A stretch of 64,000 bases of DNA from CANLBN01 sp050633525 (GCA_050633525.1 JBOEGR010000020.1:62001-126000); one strand, 5' to 3'. Counted from the first letter of the stretch, positions 24,698 to 34,676 are shown. Numbers and translations: made by a program. The notes: generated from the letters alone by a model not told the origin.

Positions 24698-25606
24698 TTA
24701 GCTCTTACGGCTTTTCAAAATGGCGTCACGTAGAACATCGATCGCTTTATGACGGGGAAAGCTCGCTCGCCAAGCGAGGGCGACATCACGTGTGGCTTGA
24801 GTATCTGCAAGAGGCCGAGTGACGAGAGCATCGTTCTCATAACGACTGGTCGCTGCTGACTCTGGCAATATCGTAATACCAATACCGGATGCAACCATGT
24901 GTCTCAAGGTTTCTAAAGAGCTACCTTCTGTTGCTGTTCGAATGGCGGTGGCATTGTCAGCTGATGCGCTTTGGATATTAGGACAAGCTTCTAGTATTTG
25001 ATCTCTAAAGCAGTGGCCGGGGCCCAGTAATAATACATTTTCATCGGCAAGCTGCTCGGCTTTGATGCTTTCATTGGCAGCGAGAGGGTGATTGGCTGGA
25101 AGCGATACGACGAAAGGCTCTTCGTATAGTTTTTGTGTAACCACATCTGCTTCCGTAAATGGCAATGCCACGATGATGACGTCTAAGTCGCCTTTACGCA
25201 GGCGTTGCCTGAGGGTGGCAGTGAAGCCTTCCTCAACATAGAGTGGCATTTTAGGTGCAATTTCTTGCAGTTTAGGAATAAATTTAGGGAAAAGGTAAGG
25301 ACCGATAGTAAAGATGGCGCCTACTTTTAAAGGGCTGCTGAGCTGATCTTTACCCATGCTAGCAATATCTTTGATAGCCGAAGTTTGCTCAAGTACTTTT
25401 TGTGCCTGAGTGACGATGAGTTCTCCCATCGGTGTTGGGCTGACTCGTGTTTTAGAGCGCTCGAATAAAGCGACGCCCAGCTCTTCTTCTAATTTTTTTA
25501 CCGCAACGCTGAGAGTAGGTTGTGATACGTGGCAACGCTCTGCTGCGCGCCCAAAATGTTCTTCTTGTGATAGTGTCACTATATAGCGCAATTCCGTTAG
25601 GGTCAT
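24698..25606 (-). CDS. oxyR: Hydrogen peroxide-sensing LysR-type activator OxyR
   Basis: A 302-residue LysR regulator. The N-terminal helix-turn-helix is HFGRAAERCHVSQPTLSVAV. The sensor domain carries the two redox cysteines in GHCFRDQILEAC, matching Cys199 and Cys208 of E. coli OxyR. That pattern separates it from other LysR proteins. The ATG at 25606 gives the canonical MTLTELRY start. An upstream in-frame TTG would add 11 non-conserved residues and is rejected. Confidence 0.93.
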   Translation of the reverse strand: MTLTELRYIVTLSQEEHFGRAAERCHVSQPTLSVAVKKLEEELGVALFERSKTRVSPTPMGELIVTQAQKVLEQTSAIKDIASMGKDQLSSPLKVGAIFTIGPYLFPKFIPKLQEIAPKMPLYVEEGFTATLRQRLRKGDLDVIIVALPFTEADVVTQKLYEEPFVVSLPANHPLAANESIKAEQLADENVLLLGPGHCFRDQILEACPNIQSASADNATAIRTATEGSSLETLRHMVASGIGITILPESAATSRYENDALVTRPLADTQATRDVALAWRASFPRHKAIDVLRDAILKSRKS

Positions 25607-25824
25607 AATTGATCTGTCCAGGCTGATAAAATTTGTCAATAGTAAAGCAGATTATGAAATCGGCAACAAGAGAGCGTGTGCAAAAACATTAACGCCGTCA
25701 CAGCTTCTTTAGTAATTTAATCGCTTGCAGACTTATCTTAAATAGCTACACTGCCTGATCTTTTGCGAATCGGCGCAAACCCTAAATAATACACCTTCTC
25801 TCATAGGTTTTACTTTACCCCCTT

Positions 25825-27978
25825 ATGCACAGCAGCCTCGATATATTAAAAACGACTTTTGGTTACGATGCATTTCGTGGTCAGCAGGCAGCCATTATTG
25901 AATCGGTGATTGAAGGCGATGATGCACTGGTGATTATGCCAACAGGTGGGGGTAAGTCGCTTTGTTATCAAATCCCTTCGATTGTACGGCCGGGCTGTGG
26001 TGTCGTCATCTCTCCTTTGATTGCACTGATGCAAGATCAAGTCGATGCACTAAAAGAATTAGGTATTAAAAGTCATTACCTAAACTCAACACAAAGTGCT
26101 GAAGAGGCACGAAATATAGAACAGGCATTGATCGATGGTGAGTGCGACCTGCTCTATATTGCACCAGAACGTTTAATACAGGCGCGTACCTTGTCCCTAT
26201 TGCAGCGAGCAAATATTGCTCTATTTGCAATTGACGAGGCACATTGTGTGTCGCAATGGGGACATGACTTCCGCTCAGATTATTTGCAATTACGTTTATT
26301 GGCTGAACAGTTTCCAGATGTGCCACGTATTGCATTAACTGCGACCGCAGATTCTCGAACACAAGAAGAAATATCAGAACGCCTGTCGCTTGCTCAAGCC
26401 GAAAAATTTCTAGCGGGTTTTGATCGCCCCAATATTTGCTATCGAATTGCTTTAAAAAATCAACCCAAGCAGCAGCTATTACGCTTTTTAAAAAATGAGC
26501 ATGCCAATGACTCTGGTATTGTATATTGCCTATCGCGCAAGAAAACAGAAACAACAGCAGAGTGGTTATCTGCCCAAGGTTTTACCGCCTTACCTTATCA
26601 TGCGGGTTTATCCCACGAACTAAGAGAGCGCCATCAAAAACGTTTTTTACGTGAAGACAATATTATTATTGTTGCCACTATAGCGTTTGGGATGGGAATC
26701 GATAAACCGGATGTGCGTTTTGTTGCCCATCTTGATTTGCCTAAAAGCATTGAAGCTTACTATCAAGAAACGGGTCGAGCGGGGCGTGATGGTGAACCGG
26801 CGAACGCATGGATGGTGTACGGTTTAGAGGACGTTATCAAATTACGCGAAATGATGGCGCAAGGCGAAGTGACGCAAAGTAATGCTGAATATAAGCGTAT
26901 TGAACAGCAAAAGCTGGAAGCAATGTTGGGCTTGTGTGAAATTACTTCTTGCCGCCGACACGCACTCTTACATTACTTTGGCGACGATTCGGTAGAGCAG
27001 TGCGGTAATTGCGATATGTGCATTAAGCCTGCGGAAGTCTGGGATGGTACAGAAGCCGCGCGCAAGGCGATTAGTTGTGCTTATCGCACAGAGCAGCGTT
27101 TTGGCGTGAGTCATTTAGTGGATGTATTGCGTGGCGCAGAAACAGAAAAGATACAACAGTTTAACCACCATCACTTAAGCGTATACGGTATTGGTAAAGA
27201 TCTTGACAAACAGCAATGGCGATCGGTTTATCGACAGTTAATTGCACGTGGTTTATTGCATATAGACTTTAATCATTACAATGCCGTTCGGTTAGCAGAA
27301 ACTTGCCGCTCTTTGTTGCAGGGAAAAACCACTATTGCTTTGCGCAAAGATTCTATTGATAAAAGTGTTGCAGGAAAAAGTAATCTGCGTCAAAAAAAAT
27401 CACAAGCGCAACAACAGTATGGTGCGATATGGGATGCATTAAAGTCTTGCCGTGCGACATTGGCCAAGTCACAAGGAGTGCCACCTTATGTCATTTTCCA
27501 TGATAGTACTTTAATGGAAATGGCAGAGGTCCGCCCGGAGACTAGCGAGCAATTTGCGAAGCTCAGTGGTGTCGGCGCTAAAAAACAAGAGAAATATGCA
27601 GCTGATTTTTTAGCAGTTATTCAACAATATGATAAGGATATAGTCGATGCGGTTTTATCTGACACTGTGATGGCTAGTTTTGCACTGTTTCAACAAGACA
27701 AGATGGCAGATGTAATTGCTGAAGAGCGATCCCTTTCGGTGAGTACTGTTTATTCTCATGCTTCTCAATTAATAAAAGAAGGTAAGCTTAGTTTAGGTGA
27801 TGTGATTGAGCTTAGCGAAAAAGAATTAAGTTTAATTGAAGGCTGCTTAGCTGAGCACAACTTAACAGAAGAAGGCGGCAGGTTAAAACCTGTTTATGAC
27901 GAACTGGCAGAGGTTTATAGTTATGATATCTTGCGTTGTGTTTATATGAATTTTTTACGCAAACTTTCGATTAGTTAG
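25825..27978 (+). CDS. recQ: ATP-dependent DNA helicase RecQ
   Basis: A 717-residue 3'-5' helicase for recombination and fork repair. The N terminus LKTTFGYDAFRGQQ is typical. Walker A is PTGGGKSLCYQ, and the DEAH box with aromatic-rich loop is IDEAHCVSQWGHDF. Motif VI is QETGRAGRDG. The zinc-binding cysteines are CEITSCRR and CGNCDMC, followed by a winged helix and a C-terminal HRDC domain. About 100 residues beyond the HRDC make it longer than E. coli RecQ (about 610). The EamA gene follows after 8 bp. Confidence 0.96.
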   Translation: MHSSLDILKTTFGYDAFRGQQAAIIESVIEGDDALVIMPTGGGKSLCYQIPSIVRPGCGVVISPLIALMQDQVDALKELGIKSHYLNSTQSAEEARNIEQALIDGECDLLYIAPERLIQARTLSLLQRANIALFAIDEAHCVSQWGHDFRSDYLQLRLLAEQFPDVPRIALTATADSRTQEEISERLSLAQAEKFLAGFDRPNICYRIALKNQPKQQLLRFLKNEHANDSGIVYCLSRKKTETTAEWLSAQGFTALPYHAGLSHELRERHQKRFLREDNIIIVATIAFGMGIDKPDVRFVAHLDLPKSIEAYYQETGRAGRDGEPANAWMVYGLEDVIKLREMMAQGEVTQSNAEYKRIEQQKLEAMLGLCEITSCRRHALLHYFGDDSVEQCGNCDMCIKPAEVWDGTEAARKAISCAYRTEQRFGVSHLVDVLRGAETEKIQQFNHHHLSVYGIGKDLDKQQWRSVYRQLIARGLLHIDFNHYNAVRLAETCRSLLQGKTTIALRKDSIDKSVAGKSNLRQKKSQAQQQYGAIWDALKSCRATLAKSQGVPPYVIFHDSTLMEMAEVRPETSEQFAKLSGVGAKKQEKYAADFLAVIQQYDKDIVDAVLSDTVMASFALFQQDKMADVIAEERSLSVSTVYSHASQLIKEGKLSLGDVIELSEKELSLIEGCLAEHNLTEEGGRLKPVYDELAEVYSYDILRCVYMNFLRKLSIS

Positions 27979-27986
27979 TATATTAA

Positions 27987-28898
27987 ATGAATATACCATT
28001 TTCTCCTAAAACAATTGCCTTAATCGGTTTGGCATTGACCAATTTATTTTGGGCGGGTAATGCGGTAATTGCACGTTTTGTCGTTGACGATATACCCCCG
28101 CTGACTTTAGTCTTTGGTCGATGGCTATTCGCGTTCTTATTGTTACTTCCTTTCGCATTGCCCTATTGGAAAGTCAGTTTACCGATTATCCGTGAACGTT
28201 GGTTTGTTATTATTGTGCTAGGTATTATGGGCATTGCTACCTATAACTCGGTTTTGTATTTGGCCGCTCACTCTACCACAGCGATTAATATCACTCTGGT
28301 CAGCTCCGCTTTACCCTTGGTTGCACTGCTGGCAAGTTGGTTGTTGTTGCAAGTACGCCCTAGCAACTGGCAACTACTCGGCATTCTTGTTTCTTTAGCA
28401 GGCGTATTTATCGTTATCAGTCGCGGGCAAATTTCATTATTATATGACGTGTTTGGGGCGGGCTTTAATCAGGGTGACCTTATGATCTTTGGGTTGGCTG
28501 TGCTCTGGGCTCTTTATTCAGTTATATTGCGTAAGTATCCGATTGACTTAAATCCTATTGTGTTATTAACAGTATTGATCGCTGCGGGTTTGCCTTTGTC
28601 AGCGGTTTTATTTTTAGTCGAACTTATACAGTTGCCTTCGTTTTCTTTACGTTTCGATTCGGCTCCTATTTTTATTTATATTGCCATTTTTCCTTCCATT
28701 TTAGCTTATGTGTTTTGGAATCACGGTGTCAAAATAGTCGGGCCAAGTGTATCTGCTTTATCGTGCTACTTAATGCCCTTATTTGCTGCCCTTATTGCGG
28801 TGCCTGTCTTAAGTGAAACTTTGTATTGGTATCATTTTCTTGGTGGTATACTGATTCTAATTGGCCTTTATTTTGGGAGTGTTTTTAAAAACGCATGA
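27987..28898 (+). CDS. EamA/DMT family transporter
   Basis: A 303-residue inner-membrane protein with ten hydrophobic segments in two EamA repeats (FWAGNAVIARFV near residue 22; ALYSVILRKYP in the second half). Family members export amino acids or other metabolites; the substrate cannot be inferred. It begins 8 bp after recQ and overlaps the next gene by 4 bp, indicating a recQ-EamA-SDR transcription unit. Confidence 0.88.
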   Translation: MNIPFSPKTIALIGLALTNLFWAGNAVIARFVVDDIPPLTLVFGRWLFAFLLLLPFALPYWKVSLPIIRERWFVIIVLGIMGIATYNSVLYLAAHSTTAINITLVSSALPLVALLASWLLLQVRPSNWQLLGILVSLAGVFIVISRGQISLLYDVFGAGFNQGDLMIFGLAVLWALYSVILRKYPIDLNPIVLLTVLIAAGLPLSAVLFLVELIQLPSFSLRFDSAPIFIYIAIFPSILAYVFWNHGVKIVGPSVSALSCYLMPLFAALIAVPVLSETLYWYHFLGGILILIGLYFGSVFKNA

Positions 28899-30208
28899 TG
28901 AGTGAAAAAATATTATTACTTGGCTTTGGCGATATTGCTCAGCGCTTATCAAAAGCCTTTGCGTTAGATTCCTCGCTTAATTATGCCATTACAGGTATTA
29001 GGCGCTCGCAAGTAACAAGCGACTACGCAGATATGATCCAAGCTGACCTTTGTGATCAATCCGCAATGAATAAGGTTTTAGCGAATCAGTTTGATGTGAT
29101 TGTGATGACAATGACGCCGAGTGAAATGAGTGATGAAGGTTACAGGCAAGCCTATGTCGAGACGAGCGCAACCCTGCTAGCCTCTCTGTCCAAGCAGTCT
29201 CATCAACCACGCTTAATCATTTTTGTATCGAGTACCGGTGTCTACGGCCAAAAAAATGCCGAATGGGTCGATGAAGAATCGGTGACAGAGCCATCTTCTT
29301 ATAGTGGTAAACGTCTATTGGAAGCAGAACAATTATTTACTGAATACTTTTTAACAAGCAGGGTTCCTTGTTGTATTGTTCGATTCTCTGGCATTTATGG
29401 GCCCGGTCGCCAACGTTTAATTGAACAAGTAGAAGATGGTCACGGAGCTGCTAAAGAGCCGATACTCTATAGCAATCGGATTCATGCAGATGATTGTGCC
29501 GGTGTGTTAAAGCACCTTATTGAAACACAAAAAACATCAGCTATTGAGTCGCATTACTTGGCAAGTGATTGCGAACCAAGCCCATTATACGATGTGAAAC
29601 AATGGTTAGCGGAACAATTGTTATTACCTAAAGACCATCTGCAGCCAAAGCCGCTGGGCAGAACATTACGCAGCAGTAAACGCTGTAGTAATCGTCGCTT
29701 ACTCGCTAGTGGTTATGAGTTTACTTATCCGACTTTTAAAGAGGGTTATCGCTCTGTGTTAGAACAATACCAGGCTAATAAAAACGATCAGCGTTTAGAT
29801 ACCTCTAAACCAAAAATCTTAGTGGTGTATGACAAGCAATGCCCTGCTTGTCATTTTTATTGCAATATTATTCGTATTAGAGAAAGTGTGGGCGAGCTTG
29901 TCTTAGTCGATGCCAGAGAAAATTCCGAGGTGATGGAAGAAATTACCGAAAAAGGTTTAGATATCGATCAAGGCATGGTGGTAAAAGTTGATGATCAATT
30001 ATATTACGGCTCAGAAGCGATACATATATTAACTTCGATGGGCAGTGAATCGTCTTGGCTGAACCGCTTTAATTATTGGCTTTTTCGCTCCAAAGCGCGA
30101 GCAGAGTTTTTATATCCTAAATTACGCTTTATAAGAAATTGCTTGTTAAAGCTATTAGGAAAATCAAAAATTAATAATTTAGATTTGGATAATAACCACA
30201 AGTTTTAG
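28895..30208 (+). CDS. SDR epimerase-like domain fused to a DUF393 thiol-oxidoreductase-like domain
   Basis: A 437-residue two-domain protein. Residues 1-285 are a YeeZ-type NAD(P)-binding short-chain dehydrogenase: the nucleotide motif is LLLGFGDIAQRL, then VSSTGVYG, and the active-site-like YSGKRLLEAE. Residues about 300-420 resemble the DUF393/DCC family, with VVYDKQCPACHFYC carrying the CxxC motif, followed by basic hydrophobic segments. Both halves are in one continuous frame with no sign of a sequencing error. Substrates are unknown. It overlaps the upstream transporter gene by 4 bp. Confidence 0.82.
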   Translation: MMSEKILLLGFGDIAQRLSKAFALDSSLNYAITGIRRSQVTSDYADMIQADLCDQSAMNKVLANQFDVIVMTMTPSEMSDEGYRQAYVETSATLLASLSKQSHQPRLIIFVSSTGVYGQKNAEWVDEESVTEPSSYSGKRLLEAEQLFTEYFLTSRVPCCIVRFSGIYGPGRQRLIEQVEDGHGAAKEPILYSNRIHADDCAGVLKHLIETQKTSAIESHYLASDCEPSPLYDVKQWLAEQLLLPKDHLQPKPLGRTLRSSKRCSNRRLLASGYEFTYPTFKEGYRSVLEQYQANKNDQRLDTSKPKILVVYDKQCPACHFYCNIIRIRESVGELVLVDARENSEVMEEITEKGLDIDQGMVVKVDDQLYYGSEAIHILTSMGSESSWLNRFNYWLFRSKARAEFLYPKLRFIRNCLLKLLGKSKINNLDLDNNHKF

Positions 30209-30237
30209 GCGTGACTATTAAGCAAATATTTTAAGCA

Positions 30238-31476
30238 TTAAGATTGCTTATAAATGGCATCATTCGTTAATACGCTGGTGGATGTCATCAGTCCTTTTTT
30301 ATAATAGGCAATGCTTTTTTCCGTTTCGCCCATATAATCTAACATTCTAGCCAGTTCTGCATAGGCATCAGCGCGAGGTTGAAGTGCGATACTGTTTTTA
30401 AAAAAGTCAACTGCGCGCCCCCATTGTTGATTCTGTACACACAAACGCCCTAGCGCTAATAATAAATTTGGACTATTTGAATATTCCTTAAGCCATTTTT
30501 CTGCCGTTTTAAGCGGCTTAGTTGTGTTTTCACAAAGTAATAAACCATAAAGGTCTATCCATTGGCCATGCCATTGTTTTTGTAAGCCCGAAGCTAATAG
30601 TGTTTCAGCTGTATCGTGCTCGCCAAATGCCATTAACTGGCTAGCGTAAAGAGATAAAATAGATTCTTCGTGTTGCAGATGATTAGGGATGTCACTCCAT
30701 ATTGCGGCTAAGTTCGATTTCTTTTCATCTTCATTAAGGGATCGTTGTTTTTCGATTTGTTCATTGAGTTTTTCTTTGTGTAATTGTAATTCTAGTTGGT
30801 GTCGTTCAGCCGTCGAACCTATATCGTTTTTGTTGAGTTGTGGGAGTAAAGCTTTTAATGCTGACCAGTCTTTCAGTGCAGTATAAACTTCTTGTCTCAA
30901 GCTTAGTACAAGCGGGTGCTCTGGCCGAATGGCGCTGGCTCTTTCTAATGTCGCTAAAGCTTGTTCATATTGTTTGTTTGCCAATTGCATTCTGGCTTGT
31001 GTAATGGCTACCGCAAGGCCACCACGTTCATTACTAGTTTCTGCTTTATGCAGTAATTCTAGCGCGCCTTGTTCATCACCTAGTTCGTAGGCACTGCGAG
31101 CCGCAGCGAGATAGTTAATAATGGGTGCCTGCACTTTGCCGGCTGAACGTGTAAGTTTTCTTAAGGCTAGTGGCCAATTCTCTTCGATAAAATCAATTAA
31201 ACCATCGACTGTTTTTGCTTGGGCTTTTTCATCTCCATAGCCAAATACCTTACGCTTGGCAGCAATAACACCACGTAAACTACCGCTACACAAAGCCCAA
31301 ATAAACCAAGCGCTAAATAGAATGATAATAAGTGCAAAAATAGCAAACCAGATACTCATTTCGATACTGGTTTTACCCCATACGATTAAGATATAGCCAC
31401 TGCCTTGTGATATAAGCTGATACAGAAAGGAGCCAACAACAAGAAATAAAACAAATAATAAAAAGCCACGAATCAT
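30238..31476 (-). CDS. hemY: HemY protein (TPR membrane protein of the haem operon)
   Basis: A 412-residue inner-membrane protein. Two membrane segments near the N terminus (residues 1-20 and 40-65) are followed by the conserved HemY_N region with SLRGVIAAKRKVFGYG, then TPR-like helices. It is always found in the proteobacterial hem operon; the molecular role is unclear. This is the proteobacterial HemY, not protoporphyrinogen oxidase. It overlaps hemX by 4 bp and ends the hemC-hemD-hemX-hemY unit. Confidence 0.92.
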   Translation of the reverse strand: MIRGFLLFVLFLVVGSFLYQLISQGSGYILIVWGKTSIEMSIWFAIFALIIILFSAWFIWALCSGSLRGVIAAKRKVFGYGDEKAQAKTVDGLIDFIEENWPLALRKLTRSAGKVQAPIINYLAAARSAYELGDEQGALELLHKAETSNERGGLAVAITQARMQLANKQYEQALATLERASAIRPEHPLVLSLRQEVYTALKDWSALKALLPQLNKNDIGSTAERHQLELQLHKEKLNEQIEKQRSLNEDEKKSNLAAIWSDIPNHLQHEESILSLYASQLMAFGEHDTAETLLASGLQKQWHGQWIDLYGLLLCENTTKPLKTAEKWLKEYSNSPNLLLALGRLCVQNQQWGRAVDFFKNSIALQPRADAYAELARMLDYMGETEKSIAYYKKGLMTSTSVLTNDAIYKQS

Positions 31477-32777
31477 GATTGTGGCTCCTCAACAGGAGAG
31501 TCGGCGTTAGCGGGTATTGTATCTGTAGTGACCTCAGTGTTTGTTTTGGGTTCTGGTGCAGGAGTGGGTGCGGTGCTTGTGTTTGATGCTTCTGCTGTGT
31601 TGAGTTTATGAAAGCGCTCAATATAATCTGTCAGTAATTCAGAAGAGCGGCTAATGTCGGGCAGGACTTGTATCACATTTACTTGCTGTAATTCTCTCAT
31701 TTCACTTCGAAGTACTTCGTACTCATTATAGTGAGAGTAATAATTAGTCCACCAATTAATCGCTTCTTCCAAGCTGTTTCTGTAAATCATTTCCTCTTCA
31801 TGCAGTAAAGCGAATTGGGCTTGCTCAAACATCAGCATTAAATGATTAATCGTTTGGAGTTGCTGAGCTTCGCTTATGAGTAATTCGGGTGCTTCATCAT
31901 GATCACGAATTTGAACAAAGCGATCGAGATTACCAAAAGTATGTTTAATACTATTCCATATCGCATAATACCAAGGGTTATCTTCGTTTGTTTCTAGCGT
32001 GGTGCTTGTGTCATCAGCAGTACCGATGCTTTGTTCATTATCTTGAGTTCGAAAAGGGATAAGCGGTAAGGCTTGTATTTGTTGCTTGAGCGCACTCAGT
32101 CGCAGATAAAGCCCTTGGCGATCAACCGTTTTGGCCAGCTTAAGTGCAATGACTTCATTGGCAATAGCGCTGCGTACGGGCATGACACCAGAATCATCGA
32201 CTGATTGCAAAATATTATCGGCGGATTCTAATAGTGCGCGTGCGCCGTCAGTACCACGTTCAACTAATAGTCGCTGGTTGGCTAAGCGCAATAAATAACG
32301 GGCTTCTGCCAGTAGCCAGTCATCACGGCTCGTGCCGGCTAAGGCGCGTATGCGTTGAGTGTGACTATCTAAACGTTGCTGGATCGCTTCTTGGCTTGAT
32401 TTAATCGCATTGAATAATTCGCCTTGGTCTTGGCTTTGCTCATTTTGTTGTGCAGATAGCGTTTCAACCTGACTGCTCTGTTTTGCAGCCACACTTTCTA
32501 AGGCTTGAATGCGCTGTTCTTGCTTAGACGAATATTCATTCCAATATTGCCAAGCAAAATAGCCTCCAGCGGTAAGAGCAGCAAGTATAATAAACAGTAA
32601 AATCAGTACCAATAATGAACCGCCTTTTTTATTGGCAGCGGTTTTTTTTACAGGTTTTTTCTCTGTGGCTTTTTCAACGACAGGTGATGGTTTAGCATCC
32701 TTGTTTGTCTCGCTTTTTTGATCCGTGTTTTTATCTGCTGGATTATTATTTTGTGTTTTGTTTTTGTCGCCAGTCAT
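31473..32777 (-). CDS. hemX: HemX protein (membrane-anchored, haem operon)
   Basis: A 434-residue protein: a Lys/Asn-rich cytoplasmic N terminus, one membrane segment (about residues 53-73), a coiled-coil stretch (about 78-135) and the conserved block SRDDWLLAEARYLLRLANQ of HemX. The C terminus is Thr/Pro/Glu-rich. It is often labelled uroporphyrinogen methyltransferase, but no SAM-binding motif is visible, so enzymatic activity is not supported. It overlaps hemD by 32 bp. Confidence 0.91.
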   Translation of the reverse strand: MTGDKNKTQNNNPADKNTDQKSETNKDAKPSPVVEKATEKKPVKKTAANKKGGSLLVLILLFIILAALTAGGYFAWQYWNEYSSKQEQRIQALESVAAKQSSQVETLSAQQNEQSQDQGELFNAIKSSQEAIQQRLDSHTQRIRALAGTSRDDWLLAEARYLLRLANQRLLVERGTDGARALLESADNILQSVDDSGVMPVRSAIANEVIALKLAKTVDRQGLYLRLSALKQQIQALPLIPFRTQDNEQSIGTADDTSTTLETNEDNPWYYAIWNSIKHTFGNLDRFVQIRDHDEAPELLISEAQQLQTINHLMLMFEQAQFALLHEEEMIYRNSLEEAINWWTNYYSHYNEYEVLRSEMRELQQVNVIQVLPDISRSSELLTDYIERFHKLNTAEASNTSTAPTPAPEPKTNTEVTTDTIPANADSPVEEPQS

Positions 32778-33555
32778 TGAGTGCCCCTATCATGCTCTCG
32801 TGGGTCGCATTCTCTGCGATAATCAGTGTGTTAAAACCCAGTGTTTTCGCAATATTCGCTACTCGATCACCGGGTATTAATAATGCTTGTTGTTTGATCC
32901 ACTCTAATTGCGTGGTCTCTACTGCCTCACATAAATTGTGTAAAGTTTCTCCACTGTGAACAGCCACCACAGTCGACAATGTACTCGTGCACAGCGTGTT
33001 TATTTTGTGTGTGTCTATTTGCTTGGGGAGAACGCGAGCATATAGCTCACAATAATCTACCAAAGCGCTTCTTGCTTCAAGTGATTTCCCTAAGTGGGTG
33101 CGGCCACCTTGTCCACGAAAAATTAAAATATTGTCGCCTTTTACGTCCTGTAATTCATTTAGCTCTAATAGTGCTTCACTGTTCATGGCGTGTTTTGCGG
33201 CGCATACGCTAGCACCTAAGTACTCTAGTTTAGCGCTTAAAAGATGCGCTGTTGTTTCGCCTACAGCAAAAAAAGCCAGCCGTGTGGGTAACTGAGGCCA
33301 AAATTCATCGATCCATTCAACACCGTATTCCACAGCATTTTGACTCACGAAAATGGCTTTTTGGTACTTATCGAGGTTCAATAAACGGTTTTTAATGGCT
33401 TGGTTATCTTTGTCTTGAGTCAAAGCTTCGATGGCTAGCATGGGTTGAACCACGGTTCTTGCCCCAAGCGCATTGAGTTGCGCTGCCCATGGCAATGCTT
33501 GTGCCTCGGGGCGGGTCACTAGAATATGTAAGCCGCTTAAGTTGGGTTTAGACAT
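32746..33555 (-). CDS. hemD: Uroporphyrinogen-III synthase HemD
   Basis: Cyclises hydroxymethylbilane to uroporphyrinogen III in haem and sirohaem synthesis. The family is poorly conserved, but the N-terminal LHILVTRPEAQA, the FVSQNAVEYG turn and the position between hemC and hemX support the call. The ATG at 33555 gives MSKPNLSGLHILVTRPE and 269 residues, 4 bp after hemC ends. An in-frame ATG at 33579 overlapping hemC is an alternative. Confidence 0.92.
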   Translation of the reverse strand: MSKPNLSGLHILVTRPEAQALPWAAQLNALGARTVVQPMLAIEALTQDKDNQAIKNRLLNLDKYQKAIFVSQNAVEYGVEWIDEFWPQLPTRLAFFAVGETTAHLLSAKLEYLGASVCAAKHAMNSEALLELNELQDVKGDNILIFRGQGGRTHLGKSLEARSALVDYCELYARVLPKQIDTHKINTLCTSTLSTVVAVHSGETLHNLCEAVETTQLEWIKQQALLIPGDRVANIAKTLGFNTLIIAENATHESMIGALNDWRQKQNTK

Positions 33556-33559
33556 GCCC

Positions 33560-34528
33560 TTATGTTTTGTCTCGGCCATATACCGCATCCAATATCCTAC
33601 CTGCACCGGCACTGAGTAAGCTCTCCGCGAGTTCAACCCCCATGAATTCAGCTTCACTGACATCGCCATTAATCTCTTTGCTGATAAGCTCGCTGCCGTC
33701 AGGGTTGCCCACTAGCCCGCGTAGCCACAAGCCTTTATCAGTATGGATGGCATAGCATGCGATAGGCACTTGGCAGCCGCCCTCTAAGCGTCGATTCATA
33801 GCGCGTTCGGCGGTCACACACTCCGTGGTTTGGGTATGCTGTAGGCATGCTAATAAGGCAATCGTCGTGCTGTCATCGCTTCGGCATTCGATGCCGACGG
33901 CACCTTGACCACCGGCTGGCAAACAGGTTTCAGGTGTCAGAGTGTCAGTAATACGCTCGCCCATGCCGAGGCGAATAAGACCCGCACTGGCAAGAATAAT
34001 GGCATCGTATTCGCCCGCATCCAGCTTAGCGAGGCGAGTGTTCACGTTACCGCGTAGGAATCGGATATCGAGATCAGGTCGCTGGGCGAGCAGCTGGCAT
34101 TGCCTGCGTAAGCTGGAAGTGCCCACGATGGCCCCTTTGGGTAAGTCATCAAATGAGGCAAAGGTATTGGATACCATGGCATCGCGCGGGTCTTCGCGTT
34201 CGCAGATAACGGGTAAACCTAGGCCTTCAGGAAACTCCATGGGCACGTCTTTCATGGAATGTACGGCAATGTCGGCCTCATTATTTAATAAGGCGTGTTC
34301 CAGCTCCTTAACAAATAAGCCTTTGCCACCTACTTTAGCCAGTGGCACATCCAATATCTTATCCCCCCGACTGGTCATAGGTAGTAGTTCGACGTGTAGC
34401 TCAGGGTGGTGCTTTTCTAGTTCTGCTTTTACAAACTCCGCTTGCCACAATGCTAGAGCGCTTTTGCGCGTTGCTATGGTCAATGTTTGTTGGTTTTCCT
34501 TTGGGCGGGGTGATTCTGAATTATGCAT
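33560..34528 (-). CDS. hemC: Porphobilinogen deaminase HemC
   Basis: Condenses four porphobilinogen units into hydroxymethylbilane. Conserved regions include IATRKSALALWQAE, VGGKGLFVKELE, AVHSMKDVP, GTSSLRRQCQL and LRGNVNTRLAKLD. The dipyrromethane-cofactor Cys is in EGGCQVPIACYA. The ATG at 34528 gives 322 residues. A start at 34570 would add 14 non-conserved residues. It is the first gene of the hem unit and diverges from tetR across a spacer holding two palindromic operators. Confidence 0.95.
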   Translation of the reverse strand: MHNSESPRPKENQQTLTIATRKSALALWQAEFVKAELEKHHPELHVELLPMTSRGDKILDVPLAKVGGKGLFVKELEHALLNNEADIAVHSMKDVPMEFPEGLGLPVICEREDPRDAMVSNTFASFDDLPKGAIVGTSSLRRQCQLLAQRPDLDIRFLRGNVNTRLAKLDAGEYDAIILASAGLIRLGMGERITDTLTPETCLPAGGQGAVGIECRSDDSTTIALLACLQHTQTTECVTAERAMNRRLEGGCQVPIACYAIHTDKGLWLRGLVGNPDGSELISKEINGDVSEAEFMGVELAESLLSAGAGRILDAVYGRDKT

Positions 34529-34631
34529 GTTGCTCAAGGCGCCTTGAATTGGAATAGAAAACAGCATCATAGCAAAACCGGCTTATAGACTCAGCTATTG
34601 GGCTGAAATAAGCAGATAAAGCTACTTTTGT

Positions 34632-34644
34632 TGACGAACCGTCA
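34632..34644. promoter_or_regulatory. Operator 1 of the TetR-family regulator
   Basis: TGACGAACCGTCA, a 5-bp inverted repeat around a 3-bp centre, lies 32 bp (three helical turns) from operator 2 and shares its arms with the copies at 34664 and 35588. Binding by the adjacent TetR protein is inferred. Confidence 0.7.
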
Positions 34645-34663
34645 TTTTTATTGGTTTTGTTGT

Positions 34664-34676
34664 TGACGGATCGTCA
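34664..34676. promoter_or_regulatory. Operator 2, overlapping the tetR promoter
   Basis: TGACGGATCGTCA covers most of a -35 element TTGACG (34663-34668). A 17-nt spacer then leads to TTTAAT (34686-34691), a good sigma-70 promoter reading toward tetR. Occupancy here would repress the regulator's own gene. Confidence 0.72.

Noticed and set aside
31473..32777. HemX as an active uroporphyrinogen-III methyltransferase
   Set aside because: No SAM-binding or CobA-like motif is visible; the common label rests on a historical fusion.
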